Positions 1-8,657 are shown, counted from the stretch's first letter. The stretch: DNA of 64,000 bases from Bacillota bacterium (GCA_023397675.1 JAEWTV010000065.1:186001-250000); one strand, 5' to 3'. Translations and numbers: made by a program. Notes: generated from the letters alone by a model not told the origin.

Positions 1-517
1 CCATTTCAGGAGGCATCTGCTTGGTAAGTTCAACCAGCTGCATCCAGACATCCGCTTTTTGGTTCGCATCTGTAAGAGTGTCCAGCATAGGAAGCTTCAT
101 AAACTTCTGTGACCACTCTATCATTTTAGGATTTGCAGGCTGCTGGTTTTGAAGTTCCTGAAGTACCTTAGGATCAGTCTTCGCTTGCTCCATCATTTTA
201 GCCTGTGCTTCCAACCCCTGCTTTATATTTTTCTGTCCTTCAGCCATTTGACTTACTGATGATTTGGCCATCCAGGCGTCACTCAGCTTATTTATCGCTT
301 TCGCACTAACCTTTGGTGAATATACGGTAAAGCACATACTTGCTATTGCAAATATTAATACTATTAATAACCTTGTCTTCTGAGGCTTTAAATAATTGGC
401 AAGCCTTTTTAAGGCACCCTTAAAGTTTTTTGCTTTTTCTACAGGCATCCCCATTGGAGGACCGCCCATGGGGGCACCTTGCTTTCGTCTTTGACTGCTT
501 TTATGTTCTGCGCTCAT
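1..517 (-). CDS. ABC exporter, second half-transporter (partial, N-terminus only)
   Basis: The frame is open from an ATG at 517 to the window edge, about 172 codons, preceded by a strong AGGAGGAGAT ribosome site. The start begins with a short polar tail rich in Met, Gly and Pro (GAPMGGPPMGMP), then a basic segment and a first membrane helix (RLLIVLIFAIASMCFTVYSP), followed by a Gln/Met-rich loop that looks extracytoplasmic. A Met/Gly/Pro-rich N-terminus and long first loop are common in the larger partner of clostridial heterodimeric multidrug ABC exporters. The ATG overlaps the stop of the preceding exporter gene by four bases (ATGA), so the two are translationally coupled and probably form one heterodimer. 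The ATPase domain lies outside the window, so the assignment rests on the N-terminus and context. Confidence 0.82.
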   Translation of the reverse strand, partial: MSAEHKSSQRRKQGAPMGGPPMGMPVEKAKNFKGALKRLANYLKPQKTRLLIVLIFAIASMCFTVYSPKVSAKAINKLSDAWMAKSSVSQMAEGQKNIKQGLEAQAKMMEQAKTDPKVLQELQNQQPANPKMIEWSQKFMKLPMLDTLTDANQKADVWMQLVELTKQMPPEM

Positions 518-2241
518 GCTATCTCCTCCTCTGACAGCTGTGAAGAAACAATCTCGCGATAAACCTCACAGGTATTCATAAGCTCCTTATGCGTTCCCAT
601 TCCTGCAACCTGACCATCATCCAAAACTATGATCCTGTCTGCGTCCATAACCGTTCCAACCCTTTGAGCTACTATTATTACAGTTGCATCTGCTATTTCC
701 TTTTTTAATGCTGCACGCAGCTTTGCATCTGTTTTAAAATCAAGTGCCGAGAAACTATCATCAAAAATATATATCTCAGGTCTCCTGACAAGTGCCCGGG
801 CAATAGAAAGCCTTTGCTTCTGACCACCAGAAACATTAGTACCACCCTGCGCAATTTCAGTATCAAACCCATCTTTCATGTCGGCAATAAATTCGCTGGC
901 CTGTGCAATCTCTGCTGCACGCCTTACTTCTTCTTCAGTTGCATCATCCTTACCGTATCTGATGTTCTCAGTAATTGTACCTGAGAACAGGACTGCCTTC
1001 TGAGGTACAAATCCAACTTTTGCGCGGAGACTTTGCTGAGACATTTCCCTTACATCCACGCCGTCTATCAGAATGCTTCCGTTCTCAACATCATAGAAAC
1101 GGGGTATCAGGTTAATCAGCGTGGATTTTCCCGAGCCGGTACCGCCTATTATTGCCGTTATTTCTCCAGGCTTTGCACTAAATGAAATATTACTGATGGC
1201 AGGCTGTTCTGCTCCATGATAGCTGAATGCAACATCCTTAAATTCAACATAACCTCTTTCACCGTCTGCATTTCTGGTCTTATCAGGATCATTGATTTCT
1301 GAAACAGTATCAAGCACCTCATTTATTCTTACAGCAGCTGCCTGTGCACGTGGCACCATAATAAACATCATAGTAACCATTATCATTGAGAACATTATCA
1401 TAAATACATACTGTGTGAAAGCTGAAAGCGTACCTATGTCCATGCTTCCAGCGCTGATGCGCAGACCTCCGAACCAAAGAACTGCAAGCTGGGTAAGGCT
1501 CATTACAAGCATTACCACAGGCATCATAAATGCAAGAATCCTGTTAACTTTGATATATGTTTTTGTAAGATCCTCATTTGCATTTTCAAAACGTTCCTGC
1601 TCCTGATCAATTCTGTTAAATGCACGTACAACCCTTATACCCGTGAGATTTTCGCGGAGTATAAGATTAATTTTATCTATTTTTTTCTGTACACTTTTAA
1701 ACAGGGGAATAACCTTTTTTGCAGCCAAGACTATAACACCTATAAGAACCGGAATTGCAACCGCGAGTACAAGAGTAAGCGGCTTATCCTGCCCCATTGC
1801 AAGAATGATACCACCTATCATCATCATAGGGGCGCCTATCATCATTCTTAAAATCATGACTGTTACAGTCTGTACTTGAACTATGTCGTTTGTTGTTCTT
1901 GTAATCAAAGTGGAAGTGCCTATTTTATCAAACTCATTAAGAGAGTAGCTTTCCACTCTGTTAAATACCTTGTTACGGATTATTGTACCAAGTCCCATAG
2001 CTGCTTTTGATGAAAGGTAACTTGCTATAATTGAGCATATTACCCCTCCGCCTGCAACAAGAAGCATGATTCCGCCGGTTTTCCAGATATAGTTGACATC
2101 ATGGTTCATAATACCTTTGTTTATAATATCCGACATAAGTGTCGGAAGATATAAATCAGCTATAGTTTGTAAAAACACAAGCCCAAGAATAAAAGCTATA
2201 GATACCTTATAGGGCTTTAAAAATTTGAATAATCTTAACAT
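514..2241 (-). CDS. ABC exporter half-transporter, permease fused to ATPase
   Basis: This 575-residue protein has the standard exporter layout: six membrane helices in about residues 15-300, then a nucleotide-binding domain. Visible motifs are Walker A GGTGSGKST, the Q-loop region VGFVPQ, signature SGGQKQR, and Walker B EIYIFDDSFSALD. The residue after the Walker B aspartate is Asp (FDDSFSALD) instead of the usual Glu, so this half probably carries the degenerate catalytic site typical of one partner in a heterodimer. The downstream gene starts inside its stop codon, and the MarR gene lies 32 bases upstream, giving a marR-ABC-ABC operon. Such operons usually encode drug or peptide efflux pumps repressed by the MarR protein. 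The substrate cannot be read from the sequence. Confidence 0.93.
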   Translation of the reverse strand: MLRLFKFLKPYKVSIAFILGLVFLQTIADLYLPTLMSDIINKGIMNHDVNYIWKTGGIMLLVAGGGVICSIIASYLSSKAAMGLGTIIRNKVFNRVESYSLNEFDKIGTSTLITRTTNDIVQVQTVTVMILRMMIGAPMMMIGGIILAMGQDKPLTLVLAVAIPVLIGVIVLAAKKVIPLFKSVQKKIDKINLILRENLTGIRVVRAFNRIDQEQERFENANEDLTKTYIKVNRILAFMMPVVMLVMSLTQLAVLWFGGLRISAGSMDIGTLSAFTQYVFMIMFSMIMVTMMFIMVPRAQAAAVRINEVLDTVSEINDPDKTRNADGERGYVEFKDVAFSYHGAEQPAISNISFSAKPGEITAIIGGTGSGKSTLINLIPRFYDVENGSILIDGVDVREMSQQSLRAKVGFVPQKAVLFSGTITENIRYGKDDATEEEVRRAAEIAQASEFIADMKDGFDTEIAQGGTNVSGGQKQRLSIARALVRRPEIYIFDDSFSALDFKTDAKLRAALKKEIADATVIIVAQRVGTVMDADRIIVLDDGQVAGMGTHKELMNTCEVYREIVSSQLSEEEIA

Positions 2242-2273
2242 TAAATCACTCCTGTCACAATGTTATTGCTGGG

Positions 2274-2726
2274 TCAATTATTTTTAACTATATTCACGTA
2301 AGTATAGACACTGGCTAGAAGTTCAGCAAGTTCATCGCTTTTATCCTCTCCAAGATGCTTTACCAATCCGTCGAAAAAGTTTTGAAGTACTTTGTATGAT
2401 TTGTGCAAAGCCTCCATTCCTTTATCTGTAGGAACTATTCTCACAGCACGTCTGTCATTTTTGTCGGTATTTCTTTGAACAAACCCTCTGTCCACAAGGT
2501 TATTGAGCATTTGTGTAATTGTAGGCGACGCAACATTAAGCTGGTTGCTTATATCGGACACCTTTACTCCTTGAGGGTTTTTGCTCATTTTATCATGTAT
2601 GCACAGCAGGACAAGTATTTCCCTTGGCGTTAAACCGTCAACTCCGCCAAAATTAACATTCATCCTTCTGAATCTGATAAATGACTCCAATAGCTTCTTT
2701 GCTATCGGATTAACTTCGGTTTCCAT
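2274..2726 (-). CDS. MarR-family transcriptional repressor
   Basis: The 150-residue protein shows the MarR winged helix: a helix-turn-helix region (VSDISNQLNVASPTITQMLN) and a wing with DRRAVRIVPTDKG, including the conserved D-R-R. It is the first gene of the operon with the two ABC half-transporters. MarR proteins of this size act as dimers that leave DNA when a small ligand binds. By analogy it should repress its own operon, and an inverted repeat lies between the -35 and -10 boxes of the promoter upstream. The ligand is unknown. Confidence 0.92.
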   Translation of the reverse strand: METEVNPIAKKLLESFIRFRRMNVNFGGVDGLTPREILVLLCIHDKMSKNPQGVKVSDISNQLNVASPTITQMLNNLVDRGFVQRNTDKNDRRAVRIVPTDKGMEALHKSYKVLQNFFDGLVKHLGEDKSDELAELLASVYTYVNIVKNN

Positions 2727-2791
2727 TATTTCACCCCAATCAATTAGTTAACTTTCATAACTGTTTTCATATTAAATTATTATACTACCTA

Positions 2792-2820
2792 ATTATAGTG
2801 ACATTATTGTCCAATGTCAA
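2792..2820 (-). promoter_or_regulatory. Consensus sigma-A promoter of the marR operon with internal inverted repeat
   Basis: On the minus strand TTGACA (2820-2815), a 17-base spacer and TATAAT (2797-2792) form a perfect consensus promoter about 65 bases upstream of marR. The spacer and -35 box contain GACATT-N7-AATGTC (2800-2818), an inverted repeat placed where a MarR dimer would block RNA polymerase. The promoter is seen directly; operator function is inferred. Confidence 0.8.
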
Positions 2821-2860
2821 TCTAAATAATTGTATTTTTTGTATTTATTTTTTTACAAAG

Positions 2861-2884
2861 AAAAAGCCTGCGATTGCAGGTTTG
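2861..2884 (-). terminator. Rho-independent terminator of the pgaCD-like pair
   Basis: Reading the minus strand, a CCTGC-AATC-GCAGG hairpin is followed by CTTTTTC. It begins about ten bases after the stop of the PgaD-like gene. Confidence 0.75.
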
Positions 2885-2891
2885 TAAGATT

Positions 2892-3308
2892 TTATACTAT
2901 AGTTTTATCAAACACTATAAGCCTTGATTTCTGATATTCTTCAACTCTTTCTACCGGAATCTCAAAATATTCTGCAACTGAATTTGCATCAAAGGCTTTT
3001 GGATGACTCCTTCGTCTAAGGCTTCCAAAGCGTTTCAGATTATACCTACGCCATGTTAATATAAGCGTCAAGCTAAAAACAATAACTGCTGCAGTAATTA
3101 GAAGTAATTGCAGTACCGAGACAACGCTTCTACCCCCGGAAAAAACAGCTGCCACTTGTCCTTTTATAGCCCACAGTCCTAAAGATATTAGAATACTTGA
3201 CAGAAATAGGATAAAATAAATCCAGCCGATAAGAGTAATTATCAGTTCAAATACCTTTGAAGAAAGTTTCTGCCTGCCGTCTATAATTATATTCTCATCA
3301 GTTATCAT
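2892..3308 (-). CDS. pgaD: PgaD-like membrane subunit of an exopolysaccharide synthase
   Basis: This 138-residue protein has two hydrophobic helices (about residues 18-48 and 70-95), a basic stretch (RRYNLKRFGSLRRRS) and a short cytoplasmic C-terminal tail. The pattern matches PgaD, the small partner of the poly-beta-1,6-N-acetylglucosamine synthase PgaC. It starts three bases after the stop of the PgaC-like gene, with its GGGGGT ribosome site inside that gene, so the two are co-translated. The family match is by topology and context; sequence conservation in PgaD is low. A terminator follows directly. Confidence 0.72.
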   Translation of the reverse strand: MITDENIIIDGRQKLSSKVFELIITLIGWIYFILFLSSILISLGLWAIKGQVAAVFSGGRSVVSVLQLLLITAAVIVFSLTLILTWRRYNLKRFGSLRRRSHPKAFDANSVAEYFEIPVERVEEYQKSRLIVFDKTIV

Positions 3309-3311
3309 GTA

Positions 3312-4532
3312 CTATACCCCCAATCCTCTGTCTGGGCTTTCCCAAACTGCAAATTTATTTTTCCTTCGGTTAGAAAAGGCTCTCGGCAGTGCTTTCATAA
3401 TTACAAAAGCATTAAAGTACCAATAAAAAACCGGATACCAGACCGCCCATATATAATACTTTATCAAATGCACATCATATCTGCTGTCTATAAGCATGGC
3501 AAAAAGAAACTGTACTATACATATCAATGAAAGATATGATCCCGACCACAGCACCGAAGCTATGTTTGCATTTCCGAACGTGATCCGTGTTAAAAACGAT
3601 ATAGTTGATATCATCCAACAAAAAGACCATATCACACTTATCAATTCTTCTAAATATACAAGATAGATGCGTCTCTGTCTCCAGTCCAAAAAAATGTTCC
3701 AGTGCTTGAGAAGAGCCTCAACACCTCCCTGCGCCCAACGCACCCTCTGCTTCCAAAAGCCCCTTAAAGTCTCGGGGACCAGCATCCAGCAAATAACCCT
3801 TGGCTCATATCTTACATCCCAGAAGCGTTTTTGCAGCTTCCATGTAACTCCTATATCCTCAGTAATAGTATCCCTGTCCCATAAACCGCAATCAAAAAGC
3901 GCTGCCTTACGGTAAGCTGCAACAACACCCGATACAGTCATAACCTTGCCAAGCATTCTTTGGGAACGTTTTATAAGTCCAATAATACTTGAAAATTCAC
4001 AAAGCTGGATTCTCGAAAGAAGCGAACTGCGGTTTCTGACCCTTGGATTACCTGTAACAGCACCAACTCTCTCACCAATCCCATGTAAAGTAAAGTGAGG
4101 AACTATATACCTTAAGGCATCCCGGTCAAGAATCGCATCTGCATCTATACCGACAATTATTTCCCCCCGGCTTGCAAGCAACCCCAAATAAAGTGCATTA
4201 GCTTTCCCTGAGTTTTCTTTGAGATTTATTACTCTAAGAACGGAGTATATATCCAGTAATTCCTCCAGTATCGCTTCTGTTCTGTCCCTACTTCCGTCAT
4301 TTATAGCAATTACCTCATAATTGGGATAATTCAAGACACTGAGGTATTTAATAGTATCTTCTATATTCTTTTCTTCATTAAAACATGGTACAAGTATTGA
4401 GACCATCGGTGTATCCTTGAGCGGGAGAGGAGGCTTTCTTTCAATTCTAAAATAGAAAAGTATACCGCCCACTACCCAAATTATACTCATAACCAAGGGA
4501 TACCAAAATACAAAACCCTGTAAGGCCGGCAA
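3312..4532 (-). CDS. pgaC: Family 2 glycosyltransferase, PgaC/IcaA-like polysaccharide synthase
   Basis: The 406-residue membrane enzyme has an N-terminal helix, a GT2 domain and three to four C-terminal helices. Catalytic motifs are visible in order: INDGSRDRT, GIDADAILDRD (DxD), TITEDIGVTWKL (the TED motif) and QRVRWAQGG (the QxxRW motif of processive synthases). These features and the linked pgaD-like gene point to poly-N-acetylglucosamine synthesis and export. Cellulose or hyaluronan synthase is less likely given the partner. The start is TTG at 4532, five bases downstream of a GGGGGG ribosome site; no ATG is as well placed. No PgaB/IcaB deacetylase gene is present nearby, which is unusual for a full biofilm operon. 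Confidence 0.85.
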   Translation of the reverse strand: MPALQGFVFWYPLVMSIIWVVGGILFYFRIERKPPLPLKDTPMVSILVPCFNEEKNIEDTIKYLSVLNYPNYEVIAINDGSRDRTEAILEELLDIYSVLRVINLKENSGKANALYLGLLASRGEIIVGIDADAILDRDALRYIVPHFTLHGIGERVGAVTGNPRVRNRSSLLSRIQLCEFSSIIGLIKRSQRMLGKVMTVSGVVAAYRKAALFDCGLWDRDTITEDIGVTWKLQKRFWDVRYEPRVICWMLVPETLRGFWKQRVRWAQGGVEALLKHWNIFLDWRQRRIYLVYLEELISVIWSFCWMISTISFLTRITFGNANIASVLWSGSYLSLICIVQFLFAMLIDSRYDVHLIKYYIWAVWYPVFYWYFNAFVIMKALPRAFSNRRKNKFAVWESPDRGLGV

Positions 4533-4690
4533 TATAACCCCCCCTTCCCTGCGAAAATTAAAGATCAGTTATCCCAACTGATCTCTACATACTTTTTATA
4601 TACCACAAATATTAATTATATAACAAAAACAACCCTTTCTCTACTTTTTTCGACTTTATATTACATCCAATAATTATCCTATAACACACA

Positions 4691-4720
4691 AATAACGCCG
4701 GTTTTTATACCGGCGTTATT
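4691..4720 (-). terminator. Hairpin, probable terminator after the AraC gene
   Basis: An 11-bp perfect stem (AATAACGCCGG and its complement) with an 8-base loop lies downstream of the AraC-type gene. On the minus strand it is followed by a mixed T-rich stretch, so termination is plausible but the T-tract is weak. Between it and the pgaC start (4533-4690) I see only AT-rich DNA. Confidence 0.55.
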
Positions 4721-4741
4721 GAAGTTCTGTTTATTAAATTG

Positions 4742-4813
4742 TTATTCATCAGCGAACATATCTTCTAAGAAATTACCCCTCAGTCCTACGGACAGCTCCC
4801 TTGTTAGGGTAGC
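4742..4813 (-). other. In-frame 23-codon tail after the amber stop of the AraC gene
   Basis: Immediately after the TAG stop of the AraC-type gene the same frame stays open for 23 codons and ends in TAA. Its second part reads ELSVGLRGNFLEDMFADE, which has the composition of real protein and not of random AT-rich DNA. No ATG, GTG or TTG lies between the TAG and this peptide, so it cannot easily be a separate gene. It may be the remains of a longer C-terminus, a mobile short repeat, or a readthrough extension. Function unknown. Confidence 0.4.
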
Positions 4814-5710
4814 CTAAACCACAAGCCCCTCTTTCTCTATTACTGGCTGGTAGACGTACAACTCGCAATAGTTATCCTTGCATAAGGAGGTATCTATATA
4901 TTCAAATCTGAATTTGCCATTAAAGCGATATCCTGAACTGTATATCCATTTGGAATAAAGCTGTACCAACAGTCTCCCTACATGTCTTCCGCTTAATTCA
5001 TCAGGTCTGAAAAAACCTATAAACCGGAAGACAACATATTTATTAGCCGGAACAGTAATTCCCGTCATTCCTTCGGGGATTGATTCAAGGCCGCTAACCT
5101 GTATTGAAGGAATATAATATACAAAGCCCTCGTTGCTGTTGCTCCAATCGGTGTAACCAAAATAAACATGAGGGTTAACGGAGTTTTGTATCCTCTCCCT
5201 ATTGTTGTAAAAAAAGTCACACCCGAATTTATTTGCGGTTTTATCTCCTGATTTACTAAGGAGCTGATGCCTTTCACCCGCAAGATAAAACTTCTGCCTG
5301 AAAACAAAGCTTGGTTTGTAGGTAATTGAGTTATCTATGCATAAAATATCATTAATATTTATTTTCTCGGTAATATTTAAGGAAATTTGTTCCGAACGGA
5401 TCTTCAGCGGTGTACAGCCGAACCTTTTTCTGAATGCCCTTATATAAGATTGCTCATAGTCGAATCCATAGTCCATGGCAATATCTATAATACGTTTATT
5501 GGTATTTACCAACTCCTTAATGCTTTCTGTAAGCTTACGGGACTGGAAATAATCTATTATGGACTCACCGGTGAGCGATTTGAACATCCTGTGAAGATAG
5601 TACTTGGAAACACCAGTTTGTATAGATATGTCGTCCAGAGATATTGTATTATTCAGGTTATTTTCTACGAAATTTATACATGTTGCCATAGTTTCCTTTA
5701 AGTATTTCAT
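4814..5710 (-). CDS. AraC-family regulator with GyrI-like effector domain
   Basis: The 298-residue protein begins with an AraC DNA-binding domain (about residues 8-105): first helix-turn-helix ISLDDISIQTGVSKYYLHRM, second around IDIAMDYGFDYEQSYIRAF, and the closing signature RFGCTPLKIR. The rest (about 120-298) resembles a GyrI/BmrR-type small-molecule binding domain with scattered aromatic residues. This N-terminal DNA-binding, C-terminal effector layout is common in clostridial regulators of drug response. It is transcribed away from fabF, with about 130 bases between. The coding region ends at a TAG followed by an unusual in-frame tail. Confidence 0.88.
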   Translation of the reverse strand: MKYLKETMATCINFVENNLNNTISLDDISIQTGVSKYYLHRMFKSLTGESIIDYFQSRKLTESIKELVNTNKRIIDIAMDYGFDYEQSYIRAFRKRFGCTPLKIRSEQISLNITEKININDILCIDNSITYKPSFVFRQKFYLAGERHQLLSKSGDKTANKFGCDFFYNNRERIQNSVNPHVYFGYTDWSNSNEGFVYYIPSIQVSGLESIPEGMTGITVPANKYVVFRFIGFFRPDELSGRHVGRLLVQLYSKWIYSSGYRFNGKFRFEYIDTSLCKDNYCELYVYQPVIEKEGLVV

Positions 5711-5842
5711 AAATATCTATCCTTTATAAAAAGCAATACTTGTTCATTTTTATTCAATTATATATGTTACACTTTAAATTGTAAATATGGGGCAAAACCT
5801 GTAGCCGGCTTGAATAAAGCCTTTGAACAATGGGAGGTATGT

Positions 5843-7084
5843 ATGAATAGACGAGTAGTAATTACAGGAATGGGTGCTGTAACATCTTCAGGAATTGGCG
5901 CAGATGAATTATGGCAGTCAGTGAAAAACGGAAGAAGCGGGATTAGTACTATTGAAAGAATAGACGTATCTGATTTGCCAACCAAGGTTGGCGCAGAAAT
6001 CAAGGAATTTGATCCGGAAAAATATATTGATAAAAAAGAAGCAAGAAGAATGGACAGATATGCCCAATACGCCCTGACAGCCGCCGGGCAGGCTGTTAAC
6101 CAGTCAGGACTTAACTTTGAGGCTGAGGATAAGGATCGTATCGGAGTAATTATCGGTTCGGGGATAGGCGGTATAGAAACACTTGAAAATCAGCACAACG
6201 TCCTTAATGAGAAAGGTCCGGGAAGACTTAGTGCATTTTTTGTAACAATGATGATACCTAATATGGCTTCGGGCCTTGTGGCAATAAAGTTCGGTGCTAA
6301 AGGCTTTAATGAAACTGTTGTATCAGCATGCGCCACCTCAAGCAATGCAATTGGAGATGCTTTTAAGGTAATTCAACGCGGAGCCGCAGATGTAATGATT
6401 GCAGGCGGAGCCGAAGCCCCTATTACAAGGCTCGCGCTTGCAGGTTTCTGTGCTAACAAAACAATGACTACCAACCTTGACCCTACAACGGCTTGCAGAC
6501 CTTTTGACCTTGACAGGGATGGCTTCATAATCGGAGAAGGTTCAGGGGTTGTTGTTCTGGAGACGCTTGAGCATGCACTTGCAAGAGGGGCCAACATTAT
6601 AGCAGAAATAGCCGGTTATGGCTGTACAAATGATGCTTTCCATGTAACTGCTCCCGCTGAAGGCGGTGAAGGTGCGGCAAGATGTATGAAGCTCGCTTTG
6701 GAAGATGCAGGTATAAAGCCTGAAGATGTAGCATATATAAATGCTCACGGTACTTCAACAAGCCTGAATGACAAGAACGAAACAGCTGCAATAAAAAGTG
6801 TTTTCGGAGAACATGCAAAACAGCTTGCAGTAAGCTCTACAAAATCAATGACCGGTCATCTTCTGGGAGCAGCCGGAGCAGTTGAAACTATTATTACAGC
6901 ATCAGCAATCAAAGATAGTTTCCTCCCTCCGACTATAAATTACAGGACACCTGACCCTGAATGCGACCTTTATTATGTCCCCAATGAAGGGAAAAGTGCA
7001 AGGATAAAGTATGCTCTGTCCAATTCCTTTGGATTTGGAGGGCATAACGCTACTCTTGTAATAAAAGAATTCAATAAGGATTAA
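5843..7084 (+). CDS. fabF: 3-oxoacyl-ACP synthase II (beta-ketoacyl-ACP synthase)
   Basis: The 413-residue protein starts MNRRVVITGMG at an ATG eight bases after GGGAGG; an upstream in-frame ATG at 5810 lacks a ribosome site. The Cys-His-His triad is visible: C163 in SACATSSNA, H302 in NAHGTST, and H339 in SMTGHLLGAAGA, close to the E. coli FabF numbering. The C-terminal NSFGFGGHNA is also typical. FabF elongates acyl chains on ACP in fatty-acid synthesis. It stands alone here, away from other fab genes, so it may be a second copy or serve a specialised pathway. No acyl carrier protein or partner ketosynthase is adjacent. Confidence 0.95.
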   Translation: MNRRVVITGMGAVTSSGIGADELWQSVKNGRSGISTIERIDVSDLPTKVGAEIKEFDPEKYIDKKEARRMDRYAQYALTAAGQAVNQSGLNFEAEDKDRIGVIIGSGIGGIETLENQHNVLNEKGPGRLSAFFVTMMIPNMASGLVAIKFGAKGFNETVVSACATSSNAIGDAFKVIQRGAADVMIAGGAEAPITRLALAGFCANKTMTTNLDPTTACRPFDLDRDGFIIGEGSGVVVLETLEHALARGANIIAEIAGYGCTNDAFHVTAPAEGGEGAARCMKLALEDAGIKPEDVAYINAHGTSTSLNDKNETAAIKSVFGEHAKQLAVSSTKSMTGHLLGAAGAVETIITASAIKDSFLPPTINYRTPDPECDLYYVPNEGKSARIKYALSNSFGFGGHNATLVIKEFNKD

Positions 7085-7170
7085 TATTAAAATTCACAGT
7101 TTATTAAAATTTTAACCGTTAATTCTACACATTGACAAGCTACAATAAGGTCATACCAGTAAAAAAGGAG

Positions 7171-8079
7171 ATGATTCTTATTCTAGGAAAAAAGGCAGTA
7201 ATAACAATAGGTATCGTAGCAGCCCTGTCAATTCCGGCTACCGTTTTTGCAGCAACTTCAGACTCAGCGGCCGCTAAGGCAGTACGTGGGTTCTTTGGAA
7301 TTGATACTTCAAAGATGACAACACAGCAGAAAGCTGATTTTGAAGATTACTCCAAAAAGCTGGCGCAAGTCCAGAAGGATTATATCAATAAAGCTGTAGC
7401 AAACGGAACAATGACTAAAGAGCAGGGCGATGCGGCAATCAAGAAGATTGACGATGAACTTGCTAACGGAACATACGGTAAAAACATGTTTGGCGGTAAA
7501 GGTGGCGGATTTGGTGAACGCAACGGAAAGAACCTTTTCGGTATCGATCTGTCAAAGCTAACAGATGCGCAGAAGTCTGTAATAATGGATTCTGTAAAAA
7601 GTATGGCAAGCCTTCAGAAAGACCTAATAACCAAACTGGTTTCAGCAAGCGTAATTACAAAGGAGCAGGGTGATAAGGCTTCTGCTGCAATTGACGCAGC
7701 TATAGCAAACGGTGATCTGAACATCGAAAGGAACTTCATGGGGCTGGGTTTCTGCAGGATTGATTATTCAAAGCTGACCGCAGACCAGAAGACAATACTT
7801 ACAGATCACTCAAAGAAAATGGCTGATGTTGCAAAGGATCTTATAAACAAAATGGTTGCAAACAGTTCCATTACCAAAGATCAGGGCGACAAGGCAACTG
7901 CTGCAATAGATAATATGATGCAAAAGATCCAAAGCGGTGATTTCCAGAAAGGCATGATGGAAAAACGTGGTGATTTCGGCAGAGGACATAAGGGCATGAT
8001 GCAAAACCAGTCAAACGAAGCAGGTACCGGTACCAGTAATTCAAACAGTACAGGCACCGCAGCCGCACCGGCATTATAA
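7171..8079 (+). CDS. Secreted protein with three DUF2680 repeats
   Basis: A signal peptide (GKKAVITIGIVAALSIPATVFA, cleavage before ATSD) is followed by three copies of a repeat of about 57 residues. Each copy has the pattern I-D-x-S-K-[LM]-T-x-x-Q-K ... K-D-x-I-x-K ... T-K-[ED]-Q-G-D ... I-D, the DUF2680 pattern. Gly-rich linkers separate them, and the tail is Asn/Gly/Thr/Ser-rich. The start is uncertain. The ATG at 7171 directly abuts the AAAAAAGGAG ribosome site; an ATT at 7180 has the correct 9-base spacing and gives a normal signal peptide; a TTG at 7132 is also in frame. Function of DUF2680 is unknown; an extracellular or cell-wall role is inferred. A strong terminator follows. Confidence 0.85.
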   Translation: MILILGKKAVITIGIVAALSIPATVFAATSDSAAAKAVRGFFGIDTSKMTTQQKADFEDYSKKLAQVQKDYINKAVANGTMTKEQGDAAIKKIDDELANGTYGKNMFGGKGGGFGERNGKNLFGIDLSKLTDAQKSVIMDSVKSMASLQKDLITKLVSASVITKEQGDKASAAIDAAIANGDLNIERNFMGLGFCRIDYSKLTADQKTILTDHSKKMADVAKDLINKMVANSSITKDQGDKATAAIDNMMQKIQSGDFQKGMMEKRGDFGRGHKGMMQNQSNEAGTGTSNSNSTGTAAAPAL

Positions 8080-8100
8080 TTAAGTAGCAGCTATATCCAA

Positions 8101-8138
8101 AGAGAGGGTGCTCTTCCAAAAATGGCCCTCTCTTTTTT
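8101..8138 (+). terminator. Rho-independent terminator after the DUF2680 gene
   Basis: An AGAGAGGG arm (8101-8108) pairs with CCCTCTCT (8126-8133), followed by TTTTT. It isolates the upstream gene from the blaI promoter. Confidence 0.9.
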
Positions 8139-8188
8139 CATATCTAAACTACAGTAAGTTAATGTAGGTGAATTTTTTTTTATGCTTA

Positions 8189-8239
8189 TTGACTTTTCAA
8201 ATAATATATACTAATCTAGTAATGACTAAAATATTAGTC
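8189..8239 (+). promoter_or_regulatory. blaI promoter with GACTAA-N4-TTAGTC operator
   Basis: TTGACT (8189-8194), 17 bases, then TAATCT (8212-8217) form a sigma-A-like promoter. Directly downstream, GACTAA-AATA-TTAGTC (8224-8239) is a perfect palindrome that would lie at the transcription start. The same palindrome recurs five more times in this cluster, always at promoter-like sites. I infer autorepression by the adjacent BlaI-type protein. Confidence 0.75.
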
Positions 8240-8264
8240 CTTTTATCAAAGGCGGTGGAATTAA

Positions 8265-8642
8265 ATGAAAAAGGAAGTCCCGAAAATAACTGATGGGGAA
8301 TTAAAGATTCTGGAAGTATTGTGGAACCAGTCTCCCCAATCGGCAAGTGAAATTGTTTCAGAATTGAAAGAAAGTAATAATTGGAACCGGAATACAACCT
8401 ATACCTTTATAAACAGATTGGTTGAAAAGGGTGTCGTTAAAAGGGAAGAACCAGGGTTTATATGCACTCCTTTATATACCAGAGATGAAATAGGGGTATC
8501 TGAGGCTCAGTCTTTTCTGGGCAAGATGTACGGCGGATCATTAAAAATGCTTGTCACAAGCTTTCTTGACAATGAAGCTGTATCAGATAAAGAGATATCC
8601 GAGTTGAAAAAGCTTATAGAAAAACGTATGCAGGATAAGTAA
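8265..8642 (+). CDS. blaI: BlaI/MecI/CopY-family repressor
   Basis: The 125-residue protein has the BlaI winged helix (about residues 5-75) with the start KITDGELKILEVLWNQ, and a C-terminal dimerisation part. The region cut by BlaR1 proteases is recognisable as AQSFLGKMYGGS. The recognition helix reads NRNTTYTFINRLVEKG, whereas canonical members, including the second BlaI in this window, have a T-I-Q-T-L pattern. This fits the non-canonical GACTAA-type palindromes in this cluster. It starts 15 bases before blaR1, an RBS is visible (AAAGGCGG), and there is no beta-lactamase or penicillin-binding protein gene nearby, so the signal is probably not a beta-lactam. Confidence 0.92.
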   Translation: MKKEVPKITDGELKILEVLWNQSPQSASEIVSELKESNNWNRNTTYTFINRLVEKGVVKREEPGFICTPLYTRDEIGVSEAQSFLGKMYGGSLKMLVTSFLDNEAVSDKEISELKKLIEKRMQDK

Positions 8643-8657
8643 CAATGGAGGTCTATC

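Noticed and set aside
3312..4532. Cellulose or hyaluronan synthase
   Set aside because: The adjacent PgaD-like gene, the protein length and helix layout fit the poly-N-acetylglucosamine synthase branch better; no BcsB-like or PilZ part is seen.
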